The notes under the pieces were generated by a model. The model had not been told where the DNA came from, did not search any database, and was given only the letters and a program-made list of their open reading frames with translations. 64,000 nucleotides of DNA from Cristatella mucedo. Lineage: Eukaryota > Bryozoa > Phylactolaemata > Cristatellidae. A program made the translations under genes and the position numbers. The DNA is taken from assembly GCA_009760855.2 (NCBI GenBank), contig WPIO01000003.1:8268001-8332000 (forward strand), given 5' to 3'. This document shows, in pieces, positions 48,101 through 53,761 of the stretch. The stretch's first letter is position 1. Each line of letters starts with the position of its first letter.

Positions 48101-48840
48101 GTCGTGCCCCTATTTCTGACTGGAGCATCAAAGTAGCTTCGTCTGCTCCGTGTTGACACGCTGAGTCAGGATGCTGGGTTGCCCCATCCTTTCATGTGCC
48201 TGCCGCCACATGCCCTATCATCAGATTTGTCATTGCCGTTGCAGCAGGTAACCCTTTCTCGATGGGATGTTAATGCCATCGGCACCTTCAAGACGATCTT
48301 CACCATATTTTGCCCTTTGGTTTTTATCTGTGGGCCTGCTGTAGCTGCATCTGCAGCAAATTGCTGTGCTCGAGCACGGCAATCTATTATACTGCCAATA
48401 AACTGCAGCAGCAGGCAGCTCGTGAGTGCCTCCCCCTGTGCTTGAGTTGGGCTCGGTGGGCTGTATTGCGTGACTCAGAGAAGCTCTGGGCAGTGTTTAC
48501 TGATCAGGAGCAGATTCTATGCCAAACACGCCAGTGTGCCTAGGCCATTTGAGATGCGTGAGCCAATGATAGCTGTTTCAAGAGGGAACAGCAGCTGTGG
48601 GGTGAGCGGGAGTGGGGTACACTGCCATGGTTCTGCTAGTACTGACAAAGGGCAAGTACTAGAATGAAAAAATGCAGCCTTCCTCCATTGTACTTGTAGG
48701 GACAGCAGCGTGCTCACGAAGCCGGCTTCCTTGCTTGCACTGGTGAAGGGGCCTACCTCTTCATGCGGAGACTGCAGAAGCCTAAAGTTGGCACACCAAG
48801 TCCACTGAATGAAAAACTGCAGCCTCGCAAAATGTTTTGA
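19239..48840 (+). CDS. Unrecognised multi-exon protein-coding gene (about 510+ residues)
   Basis: I do not recognise the family. The model rests on splice logic. Exons: 19265-19373 (from ATG), 19728-19826, 20036-20124, 21484-21579, 22451-22645, 22737-22788, 24231-24313, (26155-26177 tentative), 27197-27259, 33402-33499, 36876-36943, 43617-43966, 48170-48247, 48700-48840 (TGA). The first seven join without a break in frame, as do 27197 to 33402, 36876 to 43617, and 43617 through 48170 to the stop. Two joints (24313 to 27197, unless the 23-nt exon is real, and 33499 to 36876) need another exon. The N-terminal third is Lys/Glu/Gln-rich and disordered-looking (QKKKQRRTHGELDD, LSKKKEKNKENKHPH). 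The middle has VGIFNKGKKSATLSRG. The large exon is polar and His/Ser-rich. No signal peptide, zinc finger or enzyme motif is evident. Its head-to-head position with RSPH14 is suggestive of shared regulation only. Confidence 0.6.
19415..19545 (-). mobile_element. tRNA-derived SINE, family S1, head truncated
   Basis: Reversed body: GCTGATTCAACAGCCTCATT, AGAGCCTTAACGGCTGTCAC, GTTGTCTGTTGCAGGACTAG. It lies in the first intron of the unknown gene. Confidence 0.75.
19728..19826 (+). CDS. Unknown gene, exon 2
   Basis: The acceptor is ctaccttcag. It reads VFRTRADADGG and INDNLVFKNAAKDSRAA. The donor GTATTG is in phase 1. It joins both neighbours in frame. Confidence 0.5.
20036..20124 (+). CDS. Unknown gene, exon 3 (basic, polar)
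   Basis: The acceptor is accttgcag. It reads GKSPSEDRSAESQKKKQRR then THGELDDLHLK. The donor is GTAGTA, phase 0. Only this frame is open across the exon. Confidence 0.55.
20440..20705 (+). mobile_element. LINE B 3' UTR fragment
   Basis: Shared with 13648-13883 and, reversed, with 21695-22395 and 44810-45600. It contains TTTCTCTTTGTTGCGTGAGA, GCTATACAAAACTCTC and CTTTGTGGAGTTACAGACGG. Confidence 0.7.
21143..21276 (-). mobile_element. tRNA-derived SINE, family S2
   Basis: Reversed copy. The tail TAATTCATTTGTATACCGCC and AGAGAGCTAGATCTCTATTC is followed by the tRNA-like head ending CTGGACCAAACCAGCTC. Confidence 0.85.
21484..21579 (+). CDS. Unknown gene, exon 4 (lysine-rich)
   Basis: A strong polypyrimidine acceptor (cttcttctttttcag) and a consensus GTAAGT donor bound exactly 32 codons: LSKKKEKNKENKHPHSSSEF then KRHANNVEKLSS. 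The phase 0/0 exon continues exon 3 in frame. Confidence 0.65.
21695..22395 (-). mobile_element. LINE B fragment (RT C-terminus and 3' UTR)
   Basis: Colinear with 44810-45480 (GAAAATGAGAAACATAGCTG, AGTAGCATGGAAGTAGCAGC, ATGAAGGAGCCAAGCC...). On the minus strand it retains LVLSGLDYSNSALADLPK, the RT C-terminal 'SRLDYCNSLLAGLP' region. It stops just before the acceptor of the unknown gene's exon 5. Confidence 0.8.
22451..22645 (+). CDS. Unknown gene, exon 5
   Basis: 65 codons in phase 0/0 between gctatgcag and a GTACGT donor. It contains a short hydrophobic stretch (LTAPLSITLTVFL), a basic patch (NARKRK), and FGFGSTFYQVQREVLGG. A second frame is also open across the exon, but it meets a stop at once in exon 6. 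Confidence 0.55.
22737..22788 (+). CDS. Unknown gene, exon 6
   Basis: The acceptor is aacttcag; 52 nt read TNVGIFNKGKKSATLSR; the donor is GTATTG (phase 1). The intron upstream is only 91 nt. The FNKGKKS core has the look of a conserved linear motif, but I cannot name the family. Confidence 0.6.
22980..24110 (-). mobile_element. LINE A copy, 5'-truncated and degenerate
   Basis: Antisense (AAT)n tail, 3' UTR, then RT C-terminal coding sequence (HSLAPAYLSDLL, HRTTRFSESN) and further RT, back to about the YADD region, with frameshifts. It lies in the intron before exon 7 of the unknown gene. Confidence 0.9.
24231..24313 (+). CDS. Unknown gene, exon 7
   Basis: An excellent acceptor (tttcctctgtctcctctcag) and a GTATGC donor. 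It reads GALSLVGYGPEGGFDLQPAS then LLAHQHFW, in phase with exon 6. A LINE A copy fills the intron before it. Confidence 0.55.
24795..25130 (-). mobile_element. Fragment of a transposon-associated ORF (PPLHMQLGFVKQFVKALDK)
   Basis: On the minus strand, 24789-25064 reads NNTVKSKPILDLRKM then PPLHMQLGFVKQFVKALDK. From memory this matches a protein found in many copies in hydrozoan and arthropod genomes ('LLPPLHIKLGLMKNFVKALDK'), generally taken as mobile-element-derived; its class is unknown to me. Only about 60 residues survive, with frame loss on both sides, so it is a fossil. Confidence 0.55.
25131..26154. other. Intron of the unknown gene, unassigned
   Basis: A 139-codon plus-strand ORF (25043-25462) and a minus ORF (25755-25994, ending HTRAYIDALDDFC) are open but have no recognised motif. 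They may be remains of the mobile element next door. Confidence 0.25.
26155..26177 (+). CDS. Unknown gene, tentative 23-nt micro-exon
   Basis: The acceptor is aaatttcag and the donor is weak (GTTATT). Its 23 nt supply exactly the phase shift required between 24313 and 27197, reading HDRDRLQW across the joints. Position and length are the only support. Confidence 0.25.
27197..27259 (+). CDS. Unknown gene, exon (PLDLEAPNTD...)
   Basis: The acceptor is ggcttttttag; the donor is GTTAGT in phase 2. It reads PLDLEAPNTDSSPSMLQES. It joins the 33402 exon in frame. Confidence 0.5.
27260..28085. other. Intron of the unknown gene, unassigned
   Basis: AT-rich, with no recognisable repeat or ORF of note. 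Confidence 0.35.
28090..28342. mobile_element. Candidate MITE with inverted ends (hAT-like termini)
   Basis: The left end GGTAGAGCCAAGATGTCGG...GAGGGCATGCC mirrors the right end ...TGCCCCTACGTGGAAATCTTGGCTCTGCCCC, giving inverted repeats of about 35 bp around a 180-bp AT-rich centre. A C14 run sits inside the left end. 'CAGGGGCAGAGCCAAGAT' is similar to ends of known hAT-type MITEs. The target-site duplication is not clear. Confidence 0.55.
28885..29112 (+). mobile_element. LINE B fragment (RT C-terminus)
   Basis: Reads LTSSLVLSRLDYSNSILAGL in the plus frame, then a frameshifted continuation to 'CTTCGATGGCTTCCGGTTGA' (the 'LxWLPVD' motif of RT C-terminal regions). Confidence 0.75.
29128..29427 (+). 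other. Unrecognised 100-codon ORF between two LINE B segments
   Basis: A continuous frame ends in TAG at 29425-29427. It contains NIILRKGDLNQKRLHNPKM, LEILLSRLRDDLCQQLIPD and VKQRIRRRTQMPEN. The composition is protein-like and helix-rich, and no retrotransposon motif is visible. It lies inside an intron of the unknown gene, and both flanks carry the same LINE B segment. It could be a captured exon, an unrecognised transposon ORF, or chance. Confidence 0.3.
29455..29524 (+). mobile_element. LINE B short fragment (direct repeat of 29055-29112)
   Basis: Repeats 'GATGGCT.C.GGTTGATC...CAAAGTTCTT.CACTGACCCACGAG' found 412 bp upstream. Confidence 0.65.
29560..30107 (+). mobile_element. LINE A 3' portion
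   Basis: Starts in the RT C-terminal region (KQQIDFKVL, then stops and frameshifts) and continues through LRTSPDLTTFTKNLKTHLF, the 3' UTR, the AGAAAGAGACTGAGTTCTCC tail and (ATT)n. Confidence 0.9.
30283..30446 (-). mobile_element. tRNA-derived SINE, family S1
   Basis: Reversed: GCTGATTCAACAGCTTCATT, AGAGCCTTGACGGCTATCAC, then the head 'CTTATTCCTGAGCTAAGACC'. A (GATTT)n run lies immediately upstream. Confidence 0.85.
30450..32095. other. Intron of the unknown gene, unassigned
   Basis: No recognisable repeat. Short ORFs on both strands (30579-30791, 31211-31411, 31362-31616) lack motifs. Confidence 0.35.
32098..32215 (-). mobile_element. tRNA-derived SINE, family S2, partial
   Basis: Reversed tail TAATTCATTTGTATAGCGCC, AGAGAACTTAATCTCTATTG, then part of the B-box and A-box region (GGCGAGCACCTTAAG). 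Confidence 0.8.
32278..32560 (-). repeat. Dispersed repeat, family D
   Basis: Second copy of the 12340-12600 repeat. Read on the minus strand, it ends in CAATAGAGATTAAGTTATAT...AGGGAGCTATACAAACAA plus an (ATT)-like tail. Confidence 0.7.
32855..33018 (-). mobile_element. tRNA-derived SINE, family S1
   Basis: Reversed: AAAGCCTCACTCCTATAGTT, then CTGCAGGACTCGAACCCACG and CTTACCCCTGAGCTAAGATC (intact-looking B and A boxes on the minus strand). Confidence 0.85.
33402..33499 (+). CDS. Unknown gene, exon (PPYEQLSKRLNTYLQ...)
   Basis: The acceptor is ttcttgttgcag; the donor is GTGATG, phase 1. It reads PIDRSNVQAAPPYEQLSKRL then NTYLQSTALFDQ, a probable amphipathic helix (Y..L...L..YL). The other two frames hit stops. 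Confidence 0.6.
33690..33815 (+). mobile_element. LINE B 3' UTR fragment
   Basis: Shares 'GTGCTTAGGCTTTGAGTGC.CTGC/AGAAAACTCTG' and 'CTTTGTAGAATTGCAAATGG' with the other LINE B ends. Confidence 0.5.
33816..34339. other. Intron of the unknown gene, unassigned
   Basis: No repeat recognised. A possible small exon (34021-34055, reading SSSTRKNSYLS) was considered, but it does not give the required phase. Confidence 0.3.
34340..34739 (+). mobile_element. Fold-back element C, left arm and centre
   Basis: An arm of about 250 bp (AAATATTTGTATAGGGTATC, CTGACGACTTCTACATAAAA, GTGAACCAGAAGCAACATAT) is repeated in reverse at 35856-36115. The centre (TTTTTAAAAGCCACGAGCAT...) recurs at 43195-43260. A LINE A copy is inserted exactly at its right edge. 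Confidence 0.7.
34740..35850 (-). mobile_element. LINE A copy inserted in fold-back element C
   Basis: Antisense (AAT)n tail at 34740, then 3' UTR and RT coding back to the QLYLCFDPSQP region. It is 5'-truncated near 35845. The frame is broken (missing 'TC' in the PTC region near 35050, and near 35405 and 35605). Confidence 0.93.
35856..36115 (-). mobile_element. Fold-back element C, right arm
   Basis: Inverted relative to the left arm. Read on the minus strand it gives TCAAATATTTATTCAGGGTA, CTGACGACTTCCACATAATA, GTAAACCAGAAGCAGCATAT. The 55745-55995 copy matches it most closely. Confidence 0.7.
36116..36875. other. Intron of the unknown gene; contains an unassigned ORF
   Basis: A plus-strand ORF at 36128-36331 reads FETTLNRQADEKNGIAQMVL then LLPEVSEANLVTYRGYRNV. 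It looks protein-like but has no recognised family and no clear splice sites in the phase needed here. A minus-strand ORF (36556-36753) contains LRLLLQAERGMQPRLPIIK, also unassigned. Confidence 0.25.
36876..36943 (+). CDS. Unknown gene, exon (acidic/serine-rich)
   Basis: The acceptor is ctcatttgcag; the donor is a consensus GTGAGT, phase 1. It reads RTSDVSEQTSASEGESVDVT then AY. Both other frames contain stops. It joins the 43617 exon in frame as AYG-DLG. Confidence 0.6.
36944..39040. other. Intron of the unknown gene, unassigned
   Basis: A 130-codon plus ORF (38100-38492) ends in a short internal duplication (CTTGAAGCATG.ATTAACAGGA twice). No other structure is recognised. Confidence 0.3.
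39046..39190. repeat. (GT)n microsatellite, degenerate to the right
   Basis: Pure GT for about 45 bp, then GT with CG/CA interruptions. Confidence 0.95.
39198..39332 (-). mobile_element. LINE A 3' end, left part of an interrupted copy
   Basis: Antisense (AAT)n tail to GCTTGAAAAACAAAC. It continues at 40665 (AACAAAATGAATAAAATGG), where other copies have the two sequences side by side. Confidence 0.9.
39333..40664 (+). mobile_element. LINE A copy, young, nested in another LINE A copy; RT C-terminal half
   Basis: The open frame (to TGA at 40429-40431) begins VLLERLSSRLGITGTALQWF, has GVPQGSVLGPVLF, the catalytic FYADDTQLYL, then the long C-terminal region ending LFRTAFSGSL, followed by 3' UTR and an (ATT)n tail. 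It is 5'-truncated in the RT palm, so it is not autonomous. Over the shared ~367 residues I count four differences from the 51701-53761 ORF. Confidence 0.95.
40665..41615 (-). mobile_element. LINE A copy, right part of the interrupted copy
   Basis: 3' UTR and a 251-codon RT C-terminal frame (40772-41527, with SLKIGSASISPVESVRNLG). It continues back to the CFDPSQLSSN region and is 5'-truncated at about 41615. It belongs to an older subfamily than the nested copy. Confidence 0.93.
41940..42007. mobile_element. Right end of an hAT-like nonautonomous element
   Basis: AAAGAGCCGCATGCGGCTCG, then GAGCTGCAGGTTGCAGATCC and CTGG. This resembles the subterminal 'GCAACCTGCGGCTC...GAGCCGCATGCGGCTCTTT' palindrome of many hAT elements, with a terminal CAGGGATCTGCAACCTGC. 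The matching left end is not found nearby. Confidence 0.5.
42131..42173. repeat. (CA)n microsatellite
   Basis: CA dinucleotide run of about 42 bp with one interruption. Confidence 0.95.
42262..42420 (-). mobile_element. tRNA-derived SINE, family S1
   Basis: Reversed: AGTGATTTAACAGCCTCGTT, GAGCCTTAATGGCTATTCGC, CACTGCAGGACTCAATCCTG, CTTACCCCTTGGCAAAGACC. Confidence 0.85.
42421..43084. other. Intron of the unknown gene, mostly unassigned
   Basis: One segment (GAGCTTTATTTCCTGCAATC, ATGGACATG) recurs near 56250-56285, so part belongs to a dispersed repeat. Confidence 0.35.
43085..43520. mobile_element. Fold-back element C, centre plus right arm
   Basis: The centre is in plus orientation (AGCTGTTTAAAAGTCACATG, CTTCACACATGGACCTCGAT), followed by the arm in minus orientation (TTCCGGTTTACATCCATGTT, GGAAGTCATCAGAACTTCCG). 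This is the same order as left centre plus right arm in the split copy. Confidence 0.65.
43617..43966 (+). CDS. Unknown gene, largest exon (117 codons)
   Basis: The acceptor is cattttttctctgatacag; the donor is a consensus GTGAGT. It reads DLGDCLINPRSLLQLNDKAM, then AKQHWQSMPGHPSPSWSTHD, then SIVGRLMDDDISLNVTRF, and ends RNSLVEKLAAEQA in phase 0. Polar, with the composition of a real protein and no repeat similarity. This is the strongest single exon of the gene. Confidence 0.75.
44268..44430 (-). mobile_element. LINE A 3' terminal fragment
   Basis: Antisense (AAT)n tail, then 'GCACCCTTGGAGAACTCAACCTC' and TTGCATTTGCTGCAAAGGAA. Older subfamily, nearest to the 22980 copy (AATAAACAACAAGAATAA). 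Confidence 0.85.
44810..45600 (-). mobile_element. LINE B copy (RT C-terminus and 3' UTR)
   Basis: On the minus strand it reads GLSRLDYCKSILAGLPKTRP, LQLVMKMAVGLVYKFQRYDH, then VPPLLKEL, the C-terminal RT signature, interrupted by stops. Confidence 0.8.
45590..45840 (+). repeat. Direct repeat unit 1 (about 220-250 bp)
   Basis: Colinear with 46670-46890: TATATCAGTGAGACTA.TGGATC, TTAGCTGCAATAGTAGAG, TGCTACTCCCAGTT, GAGTCGGCACGAAGC. Unit 1 has a short internal duplication (CTACTCCCAGTTA.AACATTCTGC twice). Confidence 0.85.
45841..46587. other. Intron of the unknown gene, unassigned
   Basis: No recognisable repeat or coding signal. Confidence 0.35.
46588..46715 (+). mobile_element. tRNA-derived SINE-like element at the start of repeat unit 2
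   Basis: The B box CGTGGGTTCAAGTCCAGCC is followed by 'GCTAAGAGCTCTTCTGCTGTTATATCAG', similar to the S1 body. It joins directly to the duplicated 46670-46890 sequence, so that sequence may be the body of a longer SINE. Confidence 0.5.
46670..46890 (+). repeat. Direct repeat unit 2
   Basis: Second copy of 45590-45840, lacking the internal duplication. Confidence 0.85.
46891..48169. other. Intron of the unknown gene, unassigned
   Basis: Short ORFs only (47657-47890 and 46818-47144, plus strand), without motifs. A small internal repeat of 'AACCGGT' occurs near 46960-47005. Confidence 0.35.
48170..48247 (+). CDS. Unknown gene, penultimate exon
   Basis: Exactly 26 codons between gagtcag and GTAACC: DAGLPHPFMCLPPHALSSDL then SLPLQQ. 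It is phase 0 at both ends, joining the large exon and the last exon. Confidence 0.55.
48700..48840 (+). CDS. Unknown gene, last exon and stop
   Basis: A strong acceptor (ttcctccattgtacttgtag), then 46 codons and TGA: GQQRAHEAGFLACTGEGAYL, FMRRLQKPKVGTPSPLNEKL, QPRKMF. An AATAAA at about 49472 is a possible poly(A) signal, some 630 nt downstream. Confidence 0.65.
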   Translation, partial: GQQRAHEAGFLACTGEGAYLFMRRLQKPKVGTPSPLNEKLQPRKMF

Positions 48841-51464
48841 GCTGCTGCTGCCGCTGTTGTCAGCTCAGTTAGAGTCTGTTAAGTTAGCCTCACAGGCCGC
48901 CGCGATATATTGGAAAGACTTGGCACCTGCGGCCTTGCGATCCAAAGGCTTTTTGCATTGAACCAGAATTAAATCACCCAGCCTTGTCTTATAGAAGCAA
49001 CACTCCCACATTCGCACGAGGGTGGAAGGCATGGCCCTAAACCGGTTGTAGAACTCTCAAGGTCAGCTCCAAGGCCTGCTTTGGCCAATACATGCTAAAG
49101 CCACACGGCATGTCAGCCAACAGAGTCTGGCCGCTGCATCTGCTGCTTCTGCTGTTGCTCTTTTCTGTTACTGCTGTTGCTTTTGATGCTGCTTTTGCTT
49201 CTGCTTCTGCTGCTGCTGCTTGTACTCTAATGAGTAGCCTGGAGCCACAGGCTGACCGGCCTCTGCCAGCTGGCCAACTGGCCCGCTCTGCCACTCGGTA
49301 ATTGCTCTAACTGGATGCATCAGGTGGCAGGACCAGCAGAGCCTGGTGCCGGGGTAGACCTAAATTAGTGTCTTTGCGAAAGGCCAGGCGGCAGACTGTG
49401 GCTGCGAGAACCCTTTGTGCTAGAGGAGAGTAGGCAATAACTGCTGGGGCCTCCTACTTGAAGCCTGAACACAATAAAGAGAGGCCCTCGTGAATGCAGC
49501 TCATGCATGCCTGCCATGCTGCCTACCCAGCAGGTCACGTGGCCTAGTTACAGCATAATATAGCTGGAGCCTCGAGATTCATAAGTGGATAATTGATCGC
49601 CAGCCCAGGAAGCAGCTGCAGCCGACAAAGAGTCGCTGACACAGTCTGTGCCTGTCTCTGTCCGATAGCACTGTGCCGGCTTTCAGCACCCAGCGTCAAT
49701 GTAAATATTGCTCCAGAGACATGCACAAAGACATGCCAAGATTGATTTCACGGGAGACTGAGAAAGGCTGAAGCAGTGCAGCAGCAGCAGCGCTACGTGC
49801 TCAGTATGATTCAGGCCGACCAGTGGAGAGCACTGCCAGCTTGGCAGGCACCACGATGCCCCCCCCCCCTCTCATCTCGTGGTCCATCCATCCTGCTGTT
49901 GGCGATTCTCCTACGGCAGATCTTCCCGAAACCGCATGCCGACAGCCCTCATAAGGCTCTGGCATTCTCTACTGTTTGCACCCAGCCATTATAAAGCAGC
50001 AGCCATAGGATGGAGGCCAACCGTCATCAGAAAGCAGCTGTCCCTTGGAGATAAAGACCTGCATATGGTGGCTCTTTGTCGATATGAGGGGTGGGGATTA
50101 ATTAGTGCCAGGACCAGGCTTCGATGCAGTCCTTCGATGCAGCCTCAGGCCTGTCAAGCTGGCAGGGTGGTGGGGGGACGCCGGTCATAGACGACGGTGT
50201 GTGCAAGCAGAGCTTGACTGAACGATGGATAGCTTGAACGACCACCTGCACTGCCACTAATGCAGCTGGCGTTCAAATCTAGCCTTCCTCACTGGCACTC
50301 CTTAGCATATTATTCAGCAATTTGCAGCCACTTGTTTGTCTGAAGAATGCTGGCAATGGCCATCGGCAGGCAAAGCAAGCTCTACCAGATATGATGCCCT
50401 CTTACAGGTTTGTCTCGTGGTCCAAGGTGCTGCTCTGTTCTTCCAGCTGGAGTTTTCTGAGGTTGCTACACAAATGTATTATTGATAGTAGTATAAGCTT
50501 TATCGTGACTTCTTTGCAATCTGGCATGTTAAAGGGGTCATGTATGCATAGCTAGCCATGCCCAATGTCACTCTATCTAGCACGACACCTAGCCTGAATG
50601 TGCTGTGCTAGTGGGTGCCTCAATGAGACACCATCAAGTGTTCAGCACTCAGTAGGCCTGACACGACTGTTTTGTGCACACAAGCCACTACTATTCTGCA
50701 AGTGGCAGCCATCTGCTAGTGTTTCGTGGTATGTTGCTGGGGCTCACCTGAGCAGAGAGTAAGCAATTGTTTGTGCATCCTTAATTGTGTCTTGCTTGCC
50801 TCCGGATCAGGCTGCTTGTATTTCCTCTCCCCCACACACAAACTAACAGCACCAGATGCTTGCTACCCACTACCCTCGAAGCATGACAGGATCGTTTAGC
50901 ACCACTGCCATGAGTTTAAGAGAAAATGAGTTGCAATCATTGACAGAGCATCCTGTGGTCGATGCACTTTGCTGCAATTGATGTCATGGCTGATGCTACT
51001 GCTGCTGCCACGTCGGCTGGTGTGTGCATGTACCTCGTGCTGCTGCTGCTGCACTTTAGTCACATAGTGGTGAGTCCACTTGCTCTCACTAGTTTCAGGC
51101 AGCTGAACAATACAATTGCTCCACCCTAGTCATTGCCAGTAATGGCTACATATGCCTACATTGTGTCTGGTAATCAGGCTTCAGTAGCTAACATGTCAAA
51201 CAAGCAGTTAGATGAAAGATTGCTATAAGGTGGTCTGGTCTCCAGGGAATAGTATACTTTGAGTTGAACACTTACAATTGTAGAGCCTCTCATTCAGAGC
51301 TGTATGTGCTCTCGAGAGGCCTGAATTGGTAGCCCTACCATTTCTTTCTACAGCAGTGTGCTCGTTCTTTCTGAGCCTTGCCAAACCGTTTACTTACTAA
51401 ACAGGAGCTCCTAGTAACCAGTGATCCCGAGTGTCTTCTTGTGTGCATTTGCATGCTGCTCTAA
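48841..51464. other. Downstream of the unknown gene; unassigned, low-complexity rich
   Basis: CTG/CTT-rich low-complexity sequence at 49135-49225 gives an artefactual LLLLLF/AAAEAEAKAA frame. A C-run lies at 49860-49868. AATAAA at about 49472 may serve the gene upstream. No further gene recognised. Confidence 0.4.
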
Positions 51465-53761
51465 GTATAATAATAATAATAATATTGCACTTGATAAAGC
51501 GCCCTCAGAGAACTTAATCTCTTTCTAGGTGCTTTACATTTGCTGCAAAGTGATACGCAATAGAATAGTAAGTAAAATCATGCTTGAAAAACAAACAAAA
51601 TGAATAACATGGTTAGGGGTTACATGCACTGGGTCAGCATGCAAATGTGGTTAGTGGCAGCATGAACAGTGTCAGCACGCATAAGCACATCGAGGACGAA
51701 TCACAAGGACCCACTAAATGCTGTCCTAAATAGGTATGTTTTTAAGTTTCTTTTAAATGTGGTCAGGTCAGGGGATGTTCTGATGCAGGTCGGGAGGGAG
51801 TTCCAGGCTGTGGGAGCATACGAGCTAAATGCACGGTCTCCAAAGGATTTAAGGTTTGTACGAGGTATTTCTAGACTGTTGGATTCCGAAAAGCGAGTGG
51901 TACGATGCTTTGCCTGATGGGGTAGTATCTCTGAAAGATAGGCTGGAGCCATAGAATGAAGAGACCTAAAAGTGAGCAACAAAACCTTGAAGTCAATCCG
52001 TTGCTTGACTGGTAACCAGTGCAGGTCGGCGAGAAGTGGAGTAATGTGGCAACTGCGACGCTCACGACAGACAAGCCTAGCTGCAGAGTTTTGCACCAGC
52101 TGCAATCGCCTGATCGCACATGCTGGTAGGCCAGTAAGCAGTGAGTTGCAGAAGTCGAGACGAGATGTCACGAATGCATGGACCAACTTGGACGTGGTAT
52201 CCTTATCTAAACAAGCCCGAATTTTAGCAATGTTATGAAGCTGAAAATAGGCGGATTTGACTGTGGAGCTGATGTGGTCGTCTAACGAGAGGTCGCTTTG
52301 GAATATGACACCTAGATTTCGAGCTGATGCAACTGGAGATATGCTGGCAGAGCCAATTTTGAAAGTCAGCCTTTCCAATTTCTGAATAACACTAGGTTTG
52401 CCCATAACTAGTAAGTTAGTTTTATCATCGTTTAGTTTTAGAAAATTTGCTGCCATCCATGATCGGATGTCATCAATGCATGCAGCAAGTGAGTTGGGAG
52501 AATTTGAGGTGCTCGAAGGCTGGGAGGGATCAAAGCAAAGGTACAACTGAGTGTCATCCGCATAGAAGTGAAAGCCTAGATTGTGCTTGGCAATCACATC
52601 AGCGAGAGGGAGAGTATAAACGGTGAAAAGGACCGGACCTAGCACAGAGCCCTGAGGTACTCCATATTTTAGAGGTACTTCAGATGATCTTTGTCCATTC
52701 ACGTCAACACTCTGGAGTCTCCCACTGAGATAGGACCTGAACCACTGCAGAGCAGTGCCAGTGATGCCCAGGCGAGATGAGAGGTGCTCTAGAAGTACTT
52801 TGTGATCGATGGTATCAAAAGCTGCCGAAAGATCGAGCAAAACAAGAAGAGACACTCTACCCATGTCTTCATTCCTAAGTAGGTCGTTGTATACCCGAAG
52901 CAATGCTGACTCTGTGGAGTGATTAGCTCTAAAGCCAGACTGGAACTTACTAGCAAGGTGTGAGGTTTCGATATACGAGTTCAGCTGGTCTGCCACGACC
53001 CGTTCCAGTGTCTTTGATAGGAATGGTAGAAGGGAGACTGGGCGGTAGTTGCTTAAGTTCTCTTGGTCTAGTGTAGCTTTCTTGAGAAGTGGCCTGACTA
53101 CAGCTTTTTTGAAAGGTGCTGGGACCTGACCTGAGGCTAATGACATATTAATGATGTTGGTTATGCATGGCAGCAGCAGATCAATGCAACGTAGGAGCAG
53201 GACAGTGGGAATAGGGTCCAGTGGACTTGTTGTCTTCTTTGATTGAGATACGAGCTTTAGGACTACATCACTAGTGACCTGTTTAAATGCAGACATTGAG
53301 GCGCAGCCAAGAACCGAGGAACAGCATTCTAGTGGGAAGGTTGTCATTGCAGGGATGGATTCCCTGATTTTGTCTATCTTCTGCACAAAGAATCGAGAGA
53401 AGCGATCGGCTAGATCATCACAAGGATCATCAGGTAAGGAGCTAACCTGGGAACGGTTGAGGAGATGGTTTATTGTCGACATCAGCATTTTTGGATTGTG
53501 CATCTGTGATTCAACAATGTTTCTATAGAAGCTAGACTTAGCCTTTGCTAGGATCGATCGGTACGACCTACAGTAGTCTTCATATGCCTGTCGATGGACA
53601 GTTAGTCCGGATCTTTTGTATGCCTTTTCAAGCTTTCGTTTAGTAGACTTGGCTAGTTTAATGTCTGGGGTAAACCATAGGCCGTCTGGGCGGGGGCGCA
53701 CAGTATGATACCTTGAATGATATTTAGCCCTGGTTATTGCTTCTCTTGAGCTGCAAAGCAC
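51465..53761 (-). mobile_element. LINE A copy with intact 686-codon ORF (CR1/L2-like reverse transcriptase)
   Basis: The largest retrotransposon ORF in the window (51701-53761) encodes the RT half of ORF2 and copies element RNA by target-primed reverse transcription. Visible parts: linker residues about 1-170 (DGLWFTPDIKLAK, KRKLEKAYKRSG); RT blocks NYRPVSLL (239-246), LVLLDLSAAFDTIDH (306-320), GVPQGSVLGPVLF (367-379), the catalytic YADD (400-403); then a C-terminal region with FVTSRLDFCNSLLTGLP and LADLHWLPVKQRIDF, ending LFRTAFSGSL. The 3' UTR is about 230 bp and ends in a hairpin tail and (ATT)n. The N-terminal endonuclease is absent (5'-truncated near 53730-53761; the nominal start is GTG), so the copy is dead but young. 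Antisense ORFs of about 80 codons are shadows. Confidence 0.95.

Noticed and set aside
48700-48780. Resemblance of HEAGFLACTGEGAYLF to the Orange domain of HES repressors
   Set aside because: The match is a handful of residues and there is no bHLH domain anywhere in the gene.
49135-49300. Alanine/leucine-rich ORFs on both strands (coiled-coil or membrane-like)
   Set aside because: They are produced by a CTG/CTT low-complexity tract; composition alone explains them.
51972-52238. Antisense ORF of 88 codons (SRQTSLAAEFCTSCNRLIAH), also at 39894-40160 and 41043-41309
   Set aside because: It is the shadow of the conserved LINE A reverse transcriptase frame on the other strand and recurs only where that frame does.
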